In this document: positions 35,347 through 45,197 of the stretch, in pieces
How positions within the stretch are numbered: position 1 is the first letter of the stretch
Layout: every line of letters begins with the position of its first letter
Origin: Megasphaera hutchinsoni
Lineage (GTDB): Bacteria > Bacillota > Negativicutes > Veillonellales > Megasphaeraceae
Length of the DNA stretch: 64,000 nucleotides
Direction of reading: 5' to 3'
NCBI RefSeq assembly: GCF_001553405.1
Contig: NZ_KQ960952.1
Coordinates: 153,965-217,964, forward strand
Translations under genes and position numbers: made by a program
The notes under the pieces: model-generated
Database searches by the model: none
The model's input: only the letters and a program-made list of their open reading frames with translations
Told to the model about the DNA's origin: nothing

Positions 35347-35382
35347 CATTTATGCTACATATAACATTTATGCTACATATAA
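35347..35382. repeat. Tandem 18-bp direct repeat in the tmcAL-yicC intergenic region
   Basis: CATTTATGCTACATATAA occurs twice, head to tail without a spacer and without mismatch. It lies 21 bases upstream of the minus-strand tmcAL start and about 175 bases before yicC. It may be a tandem protein-binding site or a recent slippage duplication. Confidence 0.9.
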
Positions 35383-35557
35383 TACTATTAGTATACTATT
35401 GAATGGGAATACTGCCAATTGGTATATTGTTATAACTTATCTAATAGAAGAGGTTATTGTAGGTATAGGAAAAAATATTAGATTGCAGATTTTCAAATGT
35501 TGTAAATGTGATACAATAGTATATATTTATATAATTTATTTTAAAGGCGGTTTTTAC

Positions 35558-36451
35558 ATGCAAAGTATGACAGGATATGGTAGGGGTGTAGCGACGACGG
35601 AGCAATGTGCAGTAGAAATAGAAATACGAACGATTAATCAGCGTTTTTTAGAATTTAATATACGCTTACCTCATCGATATTTGGTTTGGGAAGAACAAAT
35701 TCGGAAACAAATAAAAGAGCATATTTCTCGAGGAAAAGTGGATGTATATGTCACTATTCGAGAAGGCGAACAGGAAAATCCACAAGTTATTGTACATAAG
35801 GGATTATTGCAAGCCTATAAAGAAGGGTTAGAAGAGGCTCAATCAGTGGGGTTTGAACAAGAACCAATTCGGTTGCAAGATGTGATGCAATTATCAACAG
35901 AATGGGTTACAATTGCACCTCGTGTATGGTCACAGGAAGAAGAACAATTATTTTCTTCCATTTTGTCAGATGCGTTGCAAGATGCGATACAAGGTGTATT
36001 AGACATGCGTCTTAGAGAAGGGGCACATTTAAAAGAAGACCTTCAAAAACGATGTGAACGATTAGTACAGGTAATTGATGATATCACCGCACGGAAAGAG
36101 CATATTATAAAATCATATAAATTGCGACTTATGGAAAAAATTGCAGCTATTTTTGCTAATAAAGAGTATGCTATGGATGAAAATCGTATTTTACAAGAAG
36201 TTGCGATTCATGCAGATAAGGTTGATTTTACAGAAGAAGTTGTACGCTTTCGCAGCCATGTGGTACAATTAACAAAGCTCATGACTTTACAAAAACCAAT
36301 TGGCCGACAGGTAGATTTTTTGTTACAAGAAATGAATCGGGAAGTCAATACGTTGGGTTCTAAAACAACCGATATAGACGTAACAGCTTGGGTCATGCTG
36401 TTAAAAAATGAAATTGAAAAGATACGAGAACAAATACAAAATATTGAGTGA
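35558..36451 (+). CDS. yicC: YicC/YloC-family endoribonuclease
   Basis: A 297-residue member of the YicC family, which act as endoribonucleases in RNA decay. The N-terminus [10 protein letters not shown] is highly typical, as are [11 protein letters not shown] (about 24-34) and [10 protein letters not shown] (about 59-68); the C-terminal DUF1732 part contains [18 protein letters not shown] (about 256-273). AAAGGCGG lies before the ATG at 35558; the longer in-frame ORF back to 35276 is not supported. It heads yicC-remA-gmk-rpoZ-coaBC, a conserved Firmicute order. Confidence 0.95.
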   Translation: MQSMTGYGRGVATTEQCAVEIEIRTINQRFLEFNIRLPHRYLVWEEQIRKQIKEHISRGKVDVYVTIREGEQENPQVIVHKGLLQAYKEGLEEAQSVGFEQEPIRLQDVMQLSTEWVTIAPRVWSQEEEQLFSSILSDALQDAIQGVLDMRLREGAHLKEDLQKRCERLVQVIDDITARKEHIIKSYKLRLMEKIAAIFANKEYAMDENRILQEVAIHADKVDFTEEVVRFRSHVVQLTKLMTLQKPIGRQVDFLLQEMNREVNTLGSKTTDIDVTAWVMLLKNEIEKIREQIQNIE

Positions 36452-36461
36452 TGGTGAGCGT

Positions 36462-36725
36462 ATGAGTTTTAATTTATTAAATATTGGGTTTGGCAATATG
36501 GTCATGGGAAATAAGGTTGTTGCCATTATTAGTCCTGAATCAGCACCAATTAAGCGGATGATTCAAGAAGCACGTGAAGGAAATAGATTAATTGATGCCA
36601 CGTTTGGTCGTAAAACGAGAGCATTACTAATTATGGATAATGGACAAATTATTTTGTCGGCATTACAAGCAGAAACGATTTCGCATCGACTTGTTACAGT
36701 GGAGCCAGAAGATACAGTAGAATAA
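36462..36725 (+). CDS. remA: RemA-family regulator (DUF370)
   Basis: An 87-residue DUF370 protein, homologous to RemA, a DNA-binding regulator of matrix genes in Bacillus subtilis. [20 protein letters not shown] (about 10-29), [15 protein letters not shown] and [16 protein letters not shown] are typical. Its role in an organism without Bacillus-type matrix genes is unknown. GGTGAG is five bases before the start. It sits in its usual place between yicC and gmk. Confidence 0.92.
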   Translation: MSFNLLNIGFGNMVMGNKVVAIISPESAPIKRMIQEAREGNRLIDATFGRKTRALLIMDNGQIILSALQAETISHRLVTVEPEDTVE

Positions 36726-36738
36726 GGAGATGAAAGAT

Positions 36739-37350
36739 ATGGCAGATACGGGATTGCTGATCGTATTTTCAGGACCATCTGGTGCAGGTAAAGGAACGAT
36801 TTGTGAAGCATTACGTAAAAATTTTCCTAATGTAAATTATTCGATTTCTATGACAACACGTCAACCGCGGGTAGGAGAAAAAGATGGTGTCGATTATTAT
36901 TTTACTTCGGCTAGTGAATTTGAAACATTATTAAAGAAGCAAGCTTTTTTAGAATATGCCAAGGTATATGATCATTATTATGGTACGCCTAAAGAACATG
37001 TATATGGACTATTAGCACAGGGAAAACATGTGTTATTGGAAATAGATATTCAAGGTGCGATGCAGGTTCGTGCACAATATCCAAATTGCGTTTGTATTTA
37101 TATCGTACCACCTAGCCTTGATATATTAGCAAAACGTTTGCGTGAGCGCCATACAGATACAGAAGAAGTTATTTGTAAGAGGCTTCATAAAACGAAAGAA
37201 GAATTGCAGTGGATTTCTAAATATGATTATCTTATTATCAATAATGATTTATCTCAGGCTATCAAAGAAGCAATTGCTATTGTTCAGGCCGAGCAATGTA
37301 AGGTAATACGATTGCAAGAAAAAAGAGAAAAAATTTTAAATGCCTATTAA
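36739..37350 (+). CDS. gmk: Guanylate kinase
   Basis: Phosphorylates GMP to GDP; 203 aa from the ATG at 36739. P-loop SGPSGAGKGTI lies at about 10-20, and TTRQPRVGEKDGVDYYF (about 40-56) is the GMP-binding region. I prefer 36739 to the ATG at 36730 because AAGGAGA directly abuts the latter. Confidence 0.96.
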   Translation: MADTGLLIVFSGPSGAGKGTICEALRKNFPNVNYSISMTTRQPRVGEKDGVDYYFTSASEFETLLKKQAFLEYAKVYDHYYGTPKEHVYGLLAQGKHVLLEIDIQGAMQVRAQYPNCVCIYIVPPSLDILAKRLRERHTDTEEVICKRLHKTKEELQWISKYDYLIINNDLSQAIKEAIAIVQAEQCKVIRLQEKREKILNAY

Positions 37351-37365
37351 AACGGAGGAGATAAT

Positions 37366-37575
37366 ATGTTAATTAAGCCAAGTTTAGAAGATTTAATCAA
37401 AAAAGTAGATAGTAAATATACATTGGTAACCTTAGCCGCTAAGCGTGCACGGGAAATTACTAGTGGGGACACCCCGTTAGTGGATGTACCGACGAATAAG
37501 GTTGTTTCCCTGGCGATGGAAGAAATCAAAGAAGGTAAAATAACGTTTGAATCGCCCAAAAATAGTATCAAATAA
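37366..37575 (+). CDS. rpoZ: DNA-directed RNA polymerase omega subunit
   Basis: A 69-residue omega subunit that helps assembly of RNA polymerase. LIKPSLEDLIKKVDSKYTLV (2-21), AAKRAREITSG and NKVVSLAMEEIKEGKI are conserved. GGAG lies upstream of the ATG. It is between gmk and coaBC, as in most Firmicutes. Confidence 0.95.
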   Translation: MLIKPSLEDLIKKVDSKYTLVTLAAKRAREITSGDTPLVDVPTNKVVSLAMEEIKEGKITFESPKNSIK

Positions 37576-37588
37576 TCAGGAGGCAATC

Positions 37589-38800
37589 ATGCTTTTAGAA
37601 AATAAACATGTTGTGTTAGCCGTTACTGGTGGAATTGCTGCATTTAAAGCAGCGAGTATTACTAGTTTGTTGCGTAAGCAAGGCGCAGAGGTAAAATGTA
37701 TTATGACCGCACATGCAACGGAATTTATTACACCATTAACGTTGCGAGAAATTTCCGGCAATCCTGTCGCTACTTCGTTGTTTGGCGAAACGCCTGAATT
37801 TAATGTGGAACATATTTCGTTAGCACGGTGGGCTGATATCGTGGTGGTAGCGCCAGCTACGGCAAATATTATTGGTAAAATTGCAAACGGTATTGCTGAC
37901 GATTTAGTGAGTACGGTTATTATGGCTACGCAAGCTCCCATATTATTGGTACCGGCAATGAATAGTAATATGTATGCTAATGAAATTGTGCAAGCTAATT
38001 TACAGCGTCTATCTCAGTATGGATATCTCAGCATGGAGCCAGATAGTGGTTACTTAGCATGTGGTATTGAAGGTAAGGGGAGAATGCCTGAACCGGTTGA
38101 TATCATTAAAGAAATTGAATTTCAGCTTAGTCGCACGACTCGTTTTACGGGAAAAAAAGTTATTGTTACAGCAGGGGGAACTAGAGAACCGCTGGATCCC
38201 GTGCGGTTTTTAGGTAATCATTCCAGCGGTCGCATGGGATTTGCTATTGCCAAAGCGGCAGCACTTACAGGTGCGGAAGTCATCTTAATAACGGGAGCAA
38301 CGAATTTAGAAACACCGCGTGGGGTTTCTAAACGTATTGACGTGACAACGACACGCGAAATGAAGGACGCTGTTGACCAATTATATGATGACTGTGATAT
38401 GGTTATTAAAGCAGCAGCTGTAGCTGATTATCGTGTTTCTTGTCCGGCAAAAAATAAAATAAAAAAAACAGACGATCGGTTAGAATTAAAATTAGAAAAA
38501 AATCCAGATATTTTGCATTCTTTAGGTGAGCGTAAGCACAAGCAAATCTTGGTGGGCTTTGCCGCAGAAACGACTAATATTGTAGAATATGGAATGGCAA
38601 AATTACAGAAAAAAAATTTAGACATGTTAGTTGCTAATGATGTCAGTGTGGAAGGTGCCGGTTTTCGTGGCGAAACGAATATTGCTACCTTGTTATTTGC
38701 TGATGGTACACAAGAAGCGTTGCCTAAAATGGATAAATTTGAATTAGCGACGATTATTATGGAACGAGCTATTTCTATTTGGGAAAAACGTCACGCTTAG
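37589..38800 (+). CDS. coaBC: Bifunctional phosphopantothenoylcysteine decarboxylase/ligase CoaBC
   Basis: Two steps of coenzyme A synthesis in one 403-residue protein. The N-terminal flavin decarboxylase (CoaC) shows VTGGIAAFKA (about 10-19), VEHISLARWADIVVVAPATAN with the catalytic His, PAMNSNMY and CGIEGKGRMPEP. The C-terminal ligase (CoaB, from about 188) begins KKVIVTAGGTREPLDPVRFL and contains NHSSGRMGFA. AGGAGG lies before the ATG at 37589. Confidence 0.97.
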   Translation: MLLENKHVVLAVTGGIAAFKAASITSLLRKQGAEVKCIMTAHATEFITPLTLREISGNPVATSLFGETPEFNVEHISLARWADIVVVAPATANIIGKIANGIADDLVSTVIMATQAPILLVPAMNSNMYANEIVQANLQRLSQYGYLSMEPDSGYLACGIEGKGRMPEPVDIIKEIEFQLSRTTRFTGKKVIVTAGGTREPLDPVRFLGNHSSGRMGFAIAKAAALTGAEVILITGATNLETPRGVSKRIDVTTTREMKDAVDQLYDDCDMVIKAAAVADYRVSCPAKNKIKKTDDRLELKLEKNPDILHSLGERKHKQILVGFAAETTNIVEYGMAKLQKKNLDMLVANDVSVEGAGFRGETNIATLLFADGTQEALPKMDKFELATIIMERAISIWEKRHA

Positions 38801-38860
38801 GGTAAAGAAAAATTAAACTTACTATTGCATTATTTATGGGCATAGTATATACTTAATTTG

Positions 38861-38866
38861 TATAAT
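38861..38866 (+). promoter_or_regulatory. -10 element upstream of the metK riboswitch
   Basis: TATAAT 11 bases before the SAM aptamer; the -35 is not recognisable. It would start the transcript at the aptamer's 5' edge. Confidence 0.4.
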
Positions 38867-38876
38867 AAAATATAGT

Positions 38877-38972
38877 TCCATCAAGAGTCGGCGGAGGGAT
38901 TGGCCCTGTGATGCCGCAGCAACCTTCGCTAGAAAGGTGCTAATTCCAACAGTTATACTACTGGAAGATGGG
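38877..38972 (+). promoter_or_regulatory. SAM-I riboswitch (S-box) of metK
   Basis: P1 is CCATC with GATGG. Inside are TCAAGAG, GGAGGGA, TGGCCC, the GCAACC block and GGTGCTAATTCC, the full S-box set. It lies before a terminator and metK, so SAM represses its own synthesis. Confidence 0.96.
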
Positions 38973-38977
38973 TATTG

Positions 38978-39009
38978 TTCCCCCTCTTACCAGAGGGGAA
39001 TTTTTTTTA
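38978..39009 (+). terminator. Riboswitch-controlled terminator before metK
   Basis: TTCCCC-CTCT pairs with AGAGGGGAA, followed by eight Ts. It is the off-state structure of the S-box. Confidence 0.88.
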
Positions 39010-39020
39010 GGAGGAATAAA

Positions 39021-40211
39021 ATGGCTAAAAATCGTGAATTTTTTACTTCTGAATCTGTAACGGAAGGCCATCCTGATAAAATGGCAGATCAAATTTCTGA
39101 TGGCATTTTAGATGCGATTTTGGAAAAAGATCCACATGCTCGTGTAGCATGTGAAACAGTGTTAACAACAGGTCTTATTCATGTGGTAGGAGAAATTTCT
39201 ACAAGTTGTTATGTTGATATTCCACGTATTATTCGTGATACTGTGCGTGATATTGGTTATACACGGGCAAAATATGGTTTTGATTGTGATACTTGTGGTA
39301 TTCTTGTTTCATTAGATGAACAATCTGGTGATATTGCAATGGGTGTTGATGCTGCCAAAGAATATAAAGAAAGTAAGACAGATGAATTTGATGCTATTGG
39401 TGCAGGCGATCAGGGTATGATGTTTGGCTATGCTACAAATGAAACTGATGATTATATGCCTTTGCCTATTTCTTTAGCACATCGGTTATCTCGTCGATTA
39501 GCAGCAGTTCGTAAAAATGAAACCTTATCATATTTGCGTCCTGATGGCAAAACACAGGTTACTGTAGAATATGAAGACGGAAAACCTGTACATATTGATA
39601 CGATTGTTATTTCGACACAACATAGTCCAGAAGTAACACGTGAACAAATTGAAAAAGATTTAATTACGTATGTATTAAAACCAGAATTAACGGATGGGTT
39701 ATTTGATGACAAAACCAAACTCTTTATTAATCCTACGGGACGTTTTGTTATTGGTGGTCCACAGGGAGATTCCGGCTTAACCGGTCGTAAAATTATCGTA
39801 GATACGTATGGTGGTATGGCACGGCATGGAGGTGGTGCCTTCTCTGGTAAAGATCCTACAAAGGTAGACCGCTCCGCTGCATATGCGGCACGCTATGTTG
39901 CGAAAAATATTGTCGCTGCAGGTTTAGCGGATAAATGCGAAATACAATTGGCTTATGCTATTGGGGTTGCACGTCCTGTATCCATCCATGTAGATACATT
40001 TGGTACAGGTAAAGTGGATAACGAAACAATTGTACAGTTAATTGAAAAACATTTTGATTTGCGTCCAGCTGGCATTATTAAAATGTTAGATTTATTACGT
40101 CCTATTTATAAACAAACGGCTGCATATGGACATTTCGGACGGAATGATTTAGATTTACCCTGGGAACGTACGGATAAAGCAGATGTGTTGCGTAAAGAAG
40201 CTGGTTTATAA
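39021..40211 (+). CDS. metK: S-adenosylmethionine synthetase
   Basis: Makes SAM from methionine and ATP, 396 aa. [12 protein letters not shown] (about 15-26), [12 protein letters not shown] (about 120-131) and [20 protein letters not shown] (about 251-270) are diagnostic. AGGAGG precedes the ATG at 39021. It stands between coaBC and priA, genes that are usually adjacent, as its own riboswitch-controlled unit. Confidence 0.98.
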   Translation: MAKNREFFTSESVTEGHPDKMADQISDGILDAILEKDPHARVACETVLTTGLIHVVGEISTSCYVDIPRIIRDTVRDIGYTRAKYGFDCDTCGILVSLDEQSGDIAMGVDAAKEYKESKTDEFDAIGAGDQGMMFGYATNETDDYMPLPISLAHRLSRRLAAVRKNETLSYLRPDGKTQVTVEYEDGKPVHIDTIVISTQHSPEVTREQIEKDLITYVLKPELTDGLFDDKTKLFINPTGRFVIGGPQGDSGLTGRKIIVDTYGGMARHGGGAFSGKDPTKVDRSAAYAARYVAKNIVAAGLADKCEIQLAYAIGVARPVSIHVDTFGTGKVDNETIVQLIEKHFDLRPAGIIKMLDLLRPIYKQTAAYGHFGRNDLDLPWERTDKADVLRKEAGL

Positions 40212-40265
40212 TTAAACGCATTGCTGATATATACTAGAGAATATAAAGTGAATATGATAAAATGA

Positions 40266-40297
40266 ATAAGGGCTTGTATATCAAGCCCTTATCTTTA
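40266..40297 (+). terminator. Terminator after metK
   Basis: ATAAGGGCTTG pairs with CAAGCCCTTAT across a short loop, followed by CTTTAT. It lies 20 bases before priA. Confidence 0.7.
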
Positions 40298-40317
40298 TGT
40301 GCAGATGAGGCGACAAT

Positions 40318-42672
40318 ATGATTGCAGATATTATTATTAATACAACGGCTAAACAATTACAACAAACGTTTTCCTATCTCATACCTGAAGGGTTGAATAT
40401 TACTGTTGGTAGTCGTGTATTAATTCCTTTTGGATATCGAAAAGAAGAAGGTATTGTTATTTGCATTAGAGAAGCAAATGAGCGTGATTTTTCTTTTTCT
40501 TTAAAATCAATATTAGAAGTATTATCACAGCAAAGTGGATTTCAAGAAGAAATGGTACAAACGGCACTTTGGATTCATTCGTATTATTTATGTACCATGG
40601 CTGATGCTTTTCGTCTATTTATGGTAGAAAAAAAGGGGATCACTCGTCAATCTTATCTTGTTGTGAATACGGGCATAACAGACCTTGATGTACATGATCA
40701 AAAAATTGTGCAGTCTATTTCTTCTTCTATGTGTTCGTATGAAAAAGCTATTTCTATTTTTGGCAAGCCCACAATAGAGCGGCTTATTAACCAACATATT
40801 ATTCGTGTGCGAGCTACGATTAAAAATAATATTGTCGATAAACAAGAAACGATAGTACAGTGGGTACATGCGGATAATGAAGGTATATTAGTACGCCGGC
40901 CAAGGCAAAAGGCTTTATTGGCATATATGGAACAACATAAAGAATGCACGTTAGAACAATTGTCACAGGATGGATTTCAGCGTCAACTGGTATTCGCATT
41001 ATCTCAAACTGGGTGTATTGGTATCAGTAAACGGTTGAAGAAATCTAATTCAGCTGAGGGGATGTCATCTTTTTATTCACCATGGAAATTAACAAGTGAA
41101 CAAGTGTCGGCAATACATACTGTACGCCAAGATATAGAGGGGAAAACCTACGTATTGCATGGGGTAACGGGTAGTGGAAAAACGGAAGTATATATTCAAT
41201 TGGCGGCAGATGTACTGGCTAAAGCAAAGCAAGTATTGGTCTTAGTTCCTGAAATCGCCTTAACGGGGCAAATGGTACAGCGCTTTTTAGCACGTTTTGG
41301 TGATGAAGTGGTCATTATGCATAGCAAATTGTCTAAGGGAGAACGCAAAGAAGCGTGGATGCGAATGAAAGAAGGCTTGGCACATATTTGTATTGGTGCT
41401 CGCTCGGCGGTCTTTACGGGAGTCCAGCAATTAGGATTAGTTATTATAGATGAATGTCATGATACGTCTTATAAACAAGATGAAGCCCCACGGTATCATG
41501 CGGTTAAAGTTGCACAGAAACGTGCTGCCTATTATGGCTGTCCTGTCGTTTTGGGAAGTGCCACGCCGTTAATTACAGACTATTATCAAAGCTTGCAGGG
41601 CAAATATACGCTTTTATCATTATCGCAACGTGTGTCAGGAAGAAATTTACCATCAGTATGTGTAGTGGATATGCGCAGTGAGTTGGACATGGGAAATTAT
41701 AGTGTCCTTTCATATACCCTCATGGATAAGTTAAAAAAGGCATTAGCTGCACATGAACAGGCGATTATTTTGTTAAATCGGCGAGGATTTTCAACTTTTG
41801 TTATGTGTCGAAAATGTGGATTTGTCGTTATGTGCCAAACGTGTGAGGTGCCGATGGTATATCATAAAGACAATGAAGTATTACGTTGCCATTATTGTGA
41901 AGCCACGTCGCCTATCCCGCAGTGCTGCCCTCAATGCAATAGTAAATATATTAAATTTTTTGGTTCCGGTACGGAGAAAGTTGAAATGGAGCTGCATGAG
42001 TTATTTCCTACGGCTCGTGTCATGCGCTTGGATCAAGATACAACCGTATGCAAGCACCAAGGGGAAAATATTTTGGCAGCTTTTGGGCGAGGGGAAGCAG
42101 ATATTTTATTAGGTACACAAATGGTTGCCAAAGGGCATGATTTCCCTAATGTAACTGTTGTAGGAATTTTGGCGGCAGATAGTCTATTAAATGTTCCTGC
42201 TTATTGGGCAGGAGAACGGACGTTCCAATTATTAACTCAAGCAGCAGGAAGGGCCGGCCGAGGAGATAAACCAGGAATAGTCGTCATGCAGACATATGCA
42301 CCAGAACATTATGTGATTGAAAATGCAAAGAAACAAGATTATCTTTCTTTTTATAAGCAAGAAATTGAATATAGAAAAGCTTTTTTATATCCACCCTTTC
42401 ATGATATGATCAAAATTTTAGTTCAAGATCAGCAGGAGTCTCGCGTATGGCAAAAAGCAAATGCGTTATCGCAGCAATTGCAGCCGATAGTGAATCAACA
42501 AAAAGAGACAGAGTTGATTGGTCCTTTTGTTGATATAATTAAAAAAATACGAAATAAATATAGAGTTGTTTTATTAATTAAGGGAAAAGATTTACAAGAA
42601 ATAAAGGATTATATACGAACACAAAACATTTTACAACAACAAGGTGTTTTGATTGATGTAGATCCTCTTTAA
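40318..42672 (+). CDS. priA: Primosomal protein N' (replication restart helicase PriA)
   Basis: Superfamily 2 helicase that restarts stalled forks, 784 aa. An N-terminal DNA-binding domain precedes the helicase: Walker A GVTGSGKTEVYI (about 282), DExH box DECHDTSYKQDE (reads DECH rather than DEEH), QAAGRAGRGDKPG (motif VI). Two zinc clusters lie in CRKCGFVVMCQTC and CHYC...CPQC (about 498-542). GATGAGGCG is the ribosome-binding region. The preceding terminator means priA needs readthrough or its own weak promoter. Confidence 0.97.
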   Translation: MIADIIINTTAKQLQQTFSYLIPEGLNITVGSRVLIPFGYRKEEGIVICIREANERDFSFSLKSILEVLSQQSGFQEEMVQTALWIHSYYLCTMADAFRLFMVEKKGITRQSYLVVNTGITDLDVHDQKIVQSISSSMCSYEKAISIFGKPTIERLINQHIIRVRATIKNNIVDKQETIVQWVHADNEGILVRRPRQKALLAYMEQHKECTLEQLSQDGFQRQLVFALSQTGCIGISKRLKKSNSAEGMSSFYSPWKLTSEQVSAIHTVRQDIEGKTYVLHGVTGSGKTEVYIQLAADVLAKAKQVLVLVPEIALTGQMVQRFLARFGDEVVIMHSKLSKGERKEAWMRMKEGLAHICIGARSAVFTGVQQLGLVIIDECHDTSYKQDEAPRYHAVKVAQKRAAYYGCPVVLGSATPLITDYYQSLQGKYTLLSLSQRVSGRNLPSVCVVDMRSELDMGNYSVLSYTLMDKLKKALAAHEQAIILLNRRGFSTFVMCRKCGFVVMCQTCEVPMVYHKDNEVLRCHYCEATSPIPQCCPQCNSKYIKFFGSGTEKVEMELHELFPTARVMRLDQDTTVCKHQGENILAAFGRGEADILLGTQMVAKGHDFPNVTVVGILAADSLLNVPAYWAGERTFQLLTQAAGRAGRGDKPGIVVMQTYAPEHYVIENAKKQDYLSFYKQEIEYRKAFLYPPFHDMIKILVQDQQESRVWQKANALSQQLQPIVNQQKETELIGPFVDIIKKIRNKYRVVLLIKGKDLQEIKDYIRTQNILQQQGVLIDVDPL

Positions 42673-42723
42673 TATAGTGTTACAATATAATAGTGAAAAT
42701 CAGGTCTTCCGTAGAGTAATAAA

Positions 42724-42756
42724 AAGAATAGCCTCATTTAAAAGAGGCTATTCTTA
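42724..42756 (+). terminator. Hairpin between priA and thrC
   Basis: AAGAATAGCCTC pairs perfectly with GAGGCTATTCTT. The following T run is poor, but position and stability suggest termination of priA. Confidence 0.6.
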
Positions 42757-42765
42757 TGTTATAAT
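42757..42765 (+). promoter_or_regulatory. Extended -10 promoter of thrC
   Basis: TGTTATAAT directly after the priA hairpin, 36 bases before the thrC start; the matching -35 would fall inside the hairpin and is weak. Confidence 0.45.
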
Positions 42766-42801
42766 AAAAAATAAATTATTATGACATCTAGGAGGCTACT
42801 C

Positions 42802-44316
42802 ATGAAATATAAAAGTACACGTTCATCAGTAACGGTAAATGCAATGGAGGCCTTATTGCATGGTTTAGCTATGGATGGGGGACTGTATGTACCAGAAACA
42901 TTTCCTCAGGAAGTATTAGTCCATAAAGAATGGCAGGGGCTTTCTTATGAAGAGATAGCTACTTGTGTCTTGTCTTACTTTTTTTCAGAAATAGATAAAG
43001 ATACGTTAGGTGCTATGATTCATAAAGCATATGGAAATGGCCGATTTGCAGCAGCAGAAGTAGTGCCGTTTCATTCATTAGATACAGATTTAACGGTGGC
43101 CGAATTATTTCACGGTCCCACCTTGGCTTTTAAGGATTTGGCGTTATCTTTATTTCCGCATTTACTGGTAGCTGCTAAAGAAAGAACTAATGAAAAAAAA
43201 GATATTTTAATCTTGACCGCTACTAGTGGAGATACAGGAAAAGCAGCATTAGAGGCGTTTAAAGATATTGATGGCATTTCTATTATTGTATTCTATCCGC
43301 ACGATGGTGTAAGTCCTATGCAGGCGTTGCAAATGCAAACACAAACAGGAAACAATGTTCACGTATTGGGATTACAAGGAAATTTTGATGAGGCACAAGC
43401 ATTTGTCAAAGAAGTATTTACAGATTCGCAGGTACGGGAAAAAATAGCACAACGGGGTTATATTTTTTCTAGTGCCAATTCCATTAATATAGGTCGATTA
43501 TTGCCGCAAATTGTATATTACGTATGGACGTATGCTCAATTAATAGAACGGGGGTGCATAACCCAGGGAGAAGCATTTAATGTCGTTGTTCCAACGGGGA
43601 ATTTTGGCAATATTTTGGCTGCTTACATGGCAAAACGCATGGGGATACCTATTCATACGCTTCTTTGTGCATCAAATGAAAATCACATTTTAACTGATTT
43701 TCTTCAGATGGGAATTTATAATGAAAAACGTCCATTCTATAAAACGACTAGTCCTTCTATGGATATTGTTCGTTCAAGTAATTTAGAACGATTTTTATAT
43801 TATGTGATGGGAGAAGATACAACTCATATGATTCGTTGGCAGGAACAAATACAGAATAATAAACAAGCAACCGTGCCTACGAAAGTATTGCAACAAATTC
43901 AAAAGGAAATGCTAGGTGGATATGCAAGCGACGAAATAATTTTAGAAAGTATTCGTCAGGTATATGATCGAGATGGTTATTTATTGGATCCGCATACGGC
44001 GGTGGGATATGCCGTATATCAAAAATATAAGCGCAACCATTTGCTACCTTCAAGACATACGGTATTAATGGCTACGGCCCATCCATATAAATTTCCACTT
44101 ACCGTGCATCAAGCATTAGGTTTGGCAAATACCACTGATCCATTTACGGCATTATTACAATTACAAGATATGACGGGAATCGCTATTCCTAGGGCACTTC
44201 ATGAATTGTCCCATAAAAAACGTCGCTTTATGTCAGCGGTCAGTTCATCACAGTTAGAATCAGCTGTGTTAGAAGCGGCTGATTTTATGAAGAAGCGAAG
44301 TGATATGCATGAATAA
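42802..44316 (+). CDS. thrC: Threonine synthase
   Basis: PLP enzyme converting O-phosphohomoserine to threonine, 504 aa, the long form of the family. YKSTRSS at the start, FHGPTLAFKDLALSLFPHLL (about 103-122) with the PLP lysine, LTATSGDTGKAALEAF (about 137-152) and NFGNILAAYMAKRMG (about 276) are characteristic. AGGAGG lies before the ATG at 42802; an upstream in-frame ATG at 42781 lacks a site. It is followed by an EamA exporter that starts inside its last codons. Confidence 0.95.
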   Translation: MKYKSTRSSVTVNAMEALLHGLAMDGGLYVPETFPQEVLVHKEWQGLSYEEIATCVLSYFFSEIDKDTLGAMIHKAYGNGRFAAAEVVPFHSLDTDLTVAELFHGPTLAFKDLALSLFPHLLVAAKERTNEKKDILILTATSGDTGKAALEAFKDIDGISIIVFYPHDGVSPMQALQMQTQTGNNVHVLGLQGNFDEAQAFVKEVFTDSQVREKIAQRGYIFSSANSINIGRLLPQIVYYVWTYAQLIERGCITQGEAFNVVVPTGNFGNILAAYMAKRMGIPIHTLLCASNENHILTDFLQMGIYNEKRPFYKTTSPSMDIVRSSNLERFLYYVMGEDTTHMIRWQEQIQNNKQATVPTKVLQQIQKEMLGGYASDEIILESIRQVYDRDGYLLDPHTAVGYAVYQKYKRNHLLPSRHTVLMATAHPYKFPLTVHQALGLANTTDPFTALLQLQDMTGIAIPRALHELSHKKRRFMSAVSSSQLESAVLEAADFMKKRSDMHE

Positions 44317-45175
44317 AGGGGTTATATATATGATTTTATCGGCGCTTTCCTTTAGCATTCAAAATGTTATTGTTAAAGAGCTCGCGTATACGATGGGAAC
44401 TGGAGAAATTGCTTTTTTCAGAGGACTATTTAGTGCCATTATTATTTTAGTAATGATGAAAGCACAGGGGATTCACTTTTCTAAAGAAGATAGAGGTACC
44501 TTGCTTTTTCGTGGTGTTATGGGTGGTTCCGGGATGATTTGTCTGTTCATTGCATTGGGGGGAATGCCCTTAGCAGATGTTTCCATTTTATCGCAATTGT
44601 CGGCGTTTTTTGTAATGATTTTTGCAGCTGTTTTTTTAAAAGAAATGATGCCGAAAAATAGTTTTATTCCATTGGTAGTAATTGTTATAGGGGCATGTAT
44701 GGTTGTACGACCATGGAATTTTTCATCCTTTAATGTATATTCTATTTTTGTTTTAATTCAAGCTATTTGTGCAGCAGCTGCCTATACAACTATTAGTAAA
44801 TTAACCGGATCAGGTAAACATCATCAATACGAAATTGTATTTTATTTTCTTGCTTGTGCTTGTTTGTCAGGAATTATCTTGATGGGAGGACATTTTCAAG
44901 TACCTACGGCGTGGGAATGGTTTTTATATATTGGATTAGGTGTTATTACGGTTATTGCTCAGGTGTTAATGACCGATGCATATGCTTGTGCGAATCCAGT
45001 TGTAGTTAGTTTTGTGGCTTATATTGCCGTATTTTTTAACGCTTTTTGGGGTTTTGCTATTTTTGATGAAGTGATGACAATCATGACCATTCTAGGGGGG
45101 ATATGTATTGTTGGTGGCTCTATGTATTTAACAAAGTTAAAACATGATCGGTTAGCAAAAAAAAACATAGACTAA
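44309..45175 (+). CDS. EamA/DMT-superfamily transporter
   Basis: A 288-residue protein with about ten membrane helices in two EamA repeats, most likely an exporter of amino acids or other metabolites. The first helix starts GVIYMILSALSFSIQNVIVK (4-23), and the second half has VLMTDAYACANPVVVSFVAY. The eight-base overlap with thrC hints at threonine or related amino-acid export, but this is context only. Confidence 0.88.
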   Translation: MNKGVIYMILSALSFSIQNVIVKELAYTMGTGEIAFFRGLFSAIIILVMMKAQGIHFSKEDRGTLLFRGVMGGSGMICLFIALGGMPLADVSILSQLSAFFVMIFAAVFLKEMMPKNSFIPLVVIVIGACMVVRPWNFSSFNVYSIFVLIQAICAAAAYTTISKLTGSGKHHQYEIVFYFLACACLSGIILMGGHFQVPTAWEWFLYIGLGVITVIAQVLMTDAYACANPVVVSFVAYIAVFFNAFWGFAIFDEVMTIMTILGGICIVGGSMYLTKLKHDRLAKKNID

Positions 45176-45197
45176 GGGGTAAAAAACGGATAACTAT

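Noticed and set aside
35347-35382. Tandem 18-bp repeat as a CRISPR fragment
   Set aside because: There are only two units, no spacer between them and no cas genes.
35276-35557. N-terminal extension of YicC
   Set aside because: The extension is low-complexity, covers the tandem repeat and lacks a ribosome-binding site, whereas [10 protein letters not shown] at 35558 is the standard family start.
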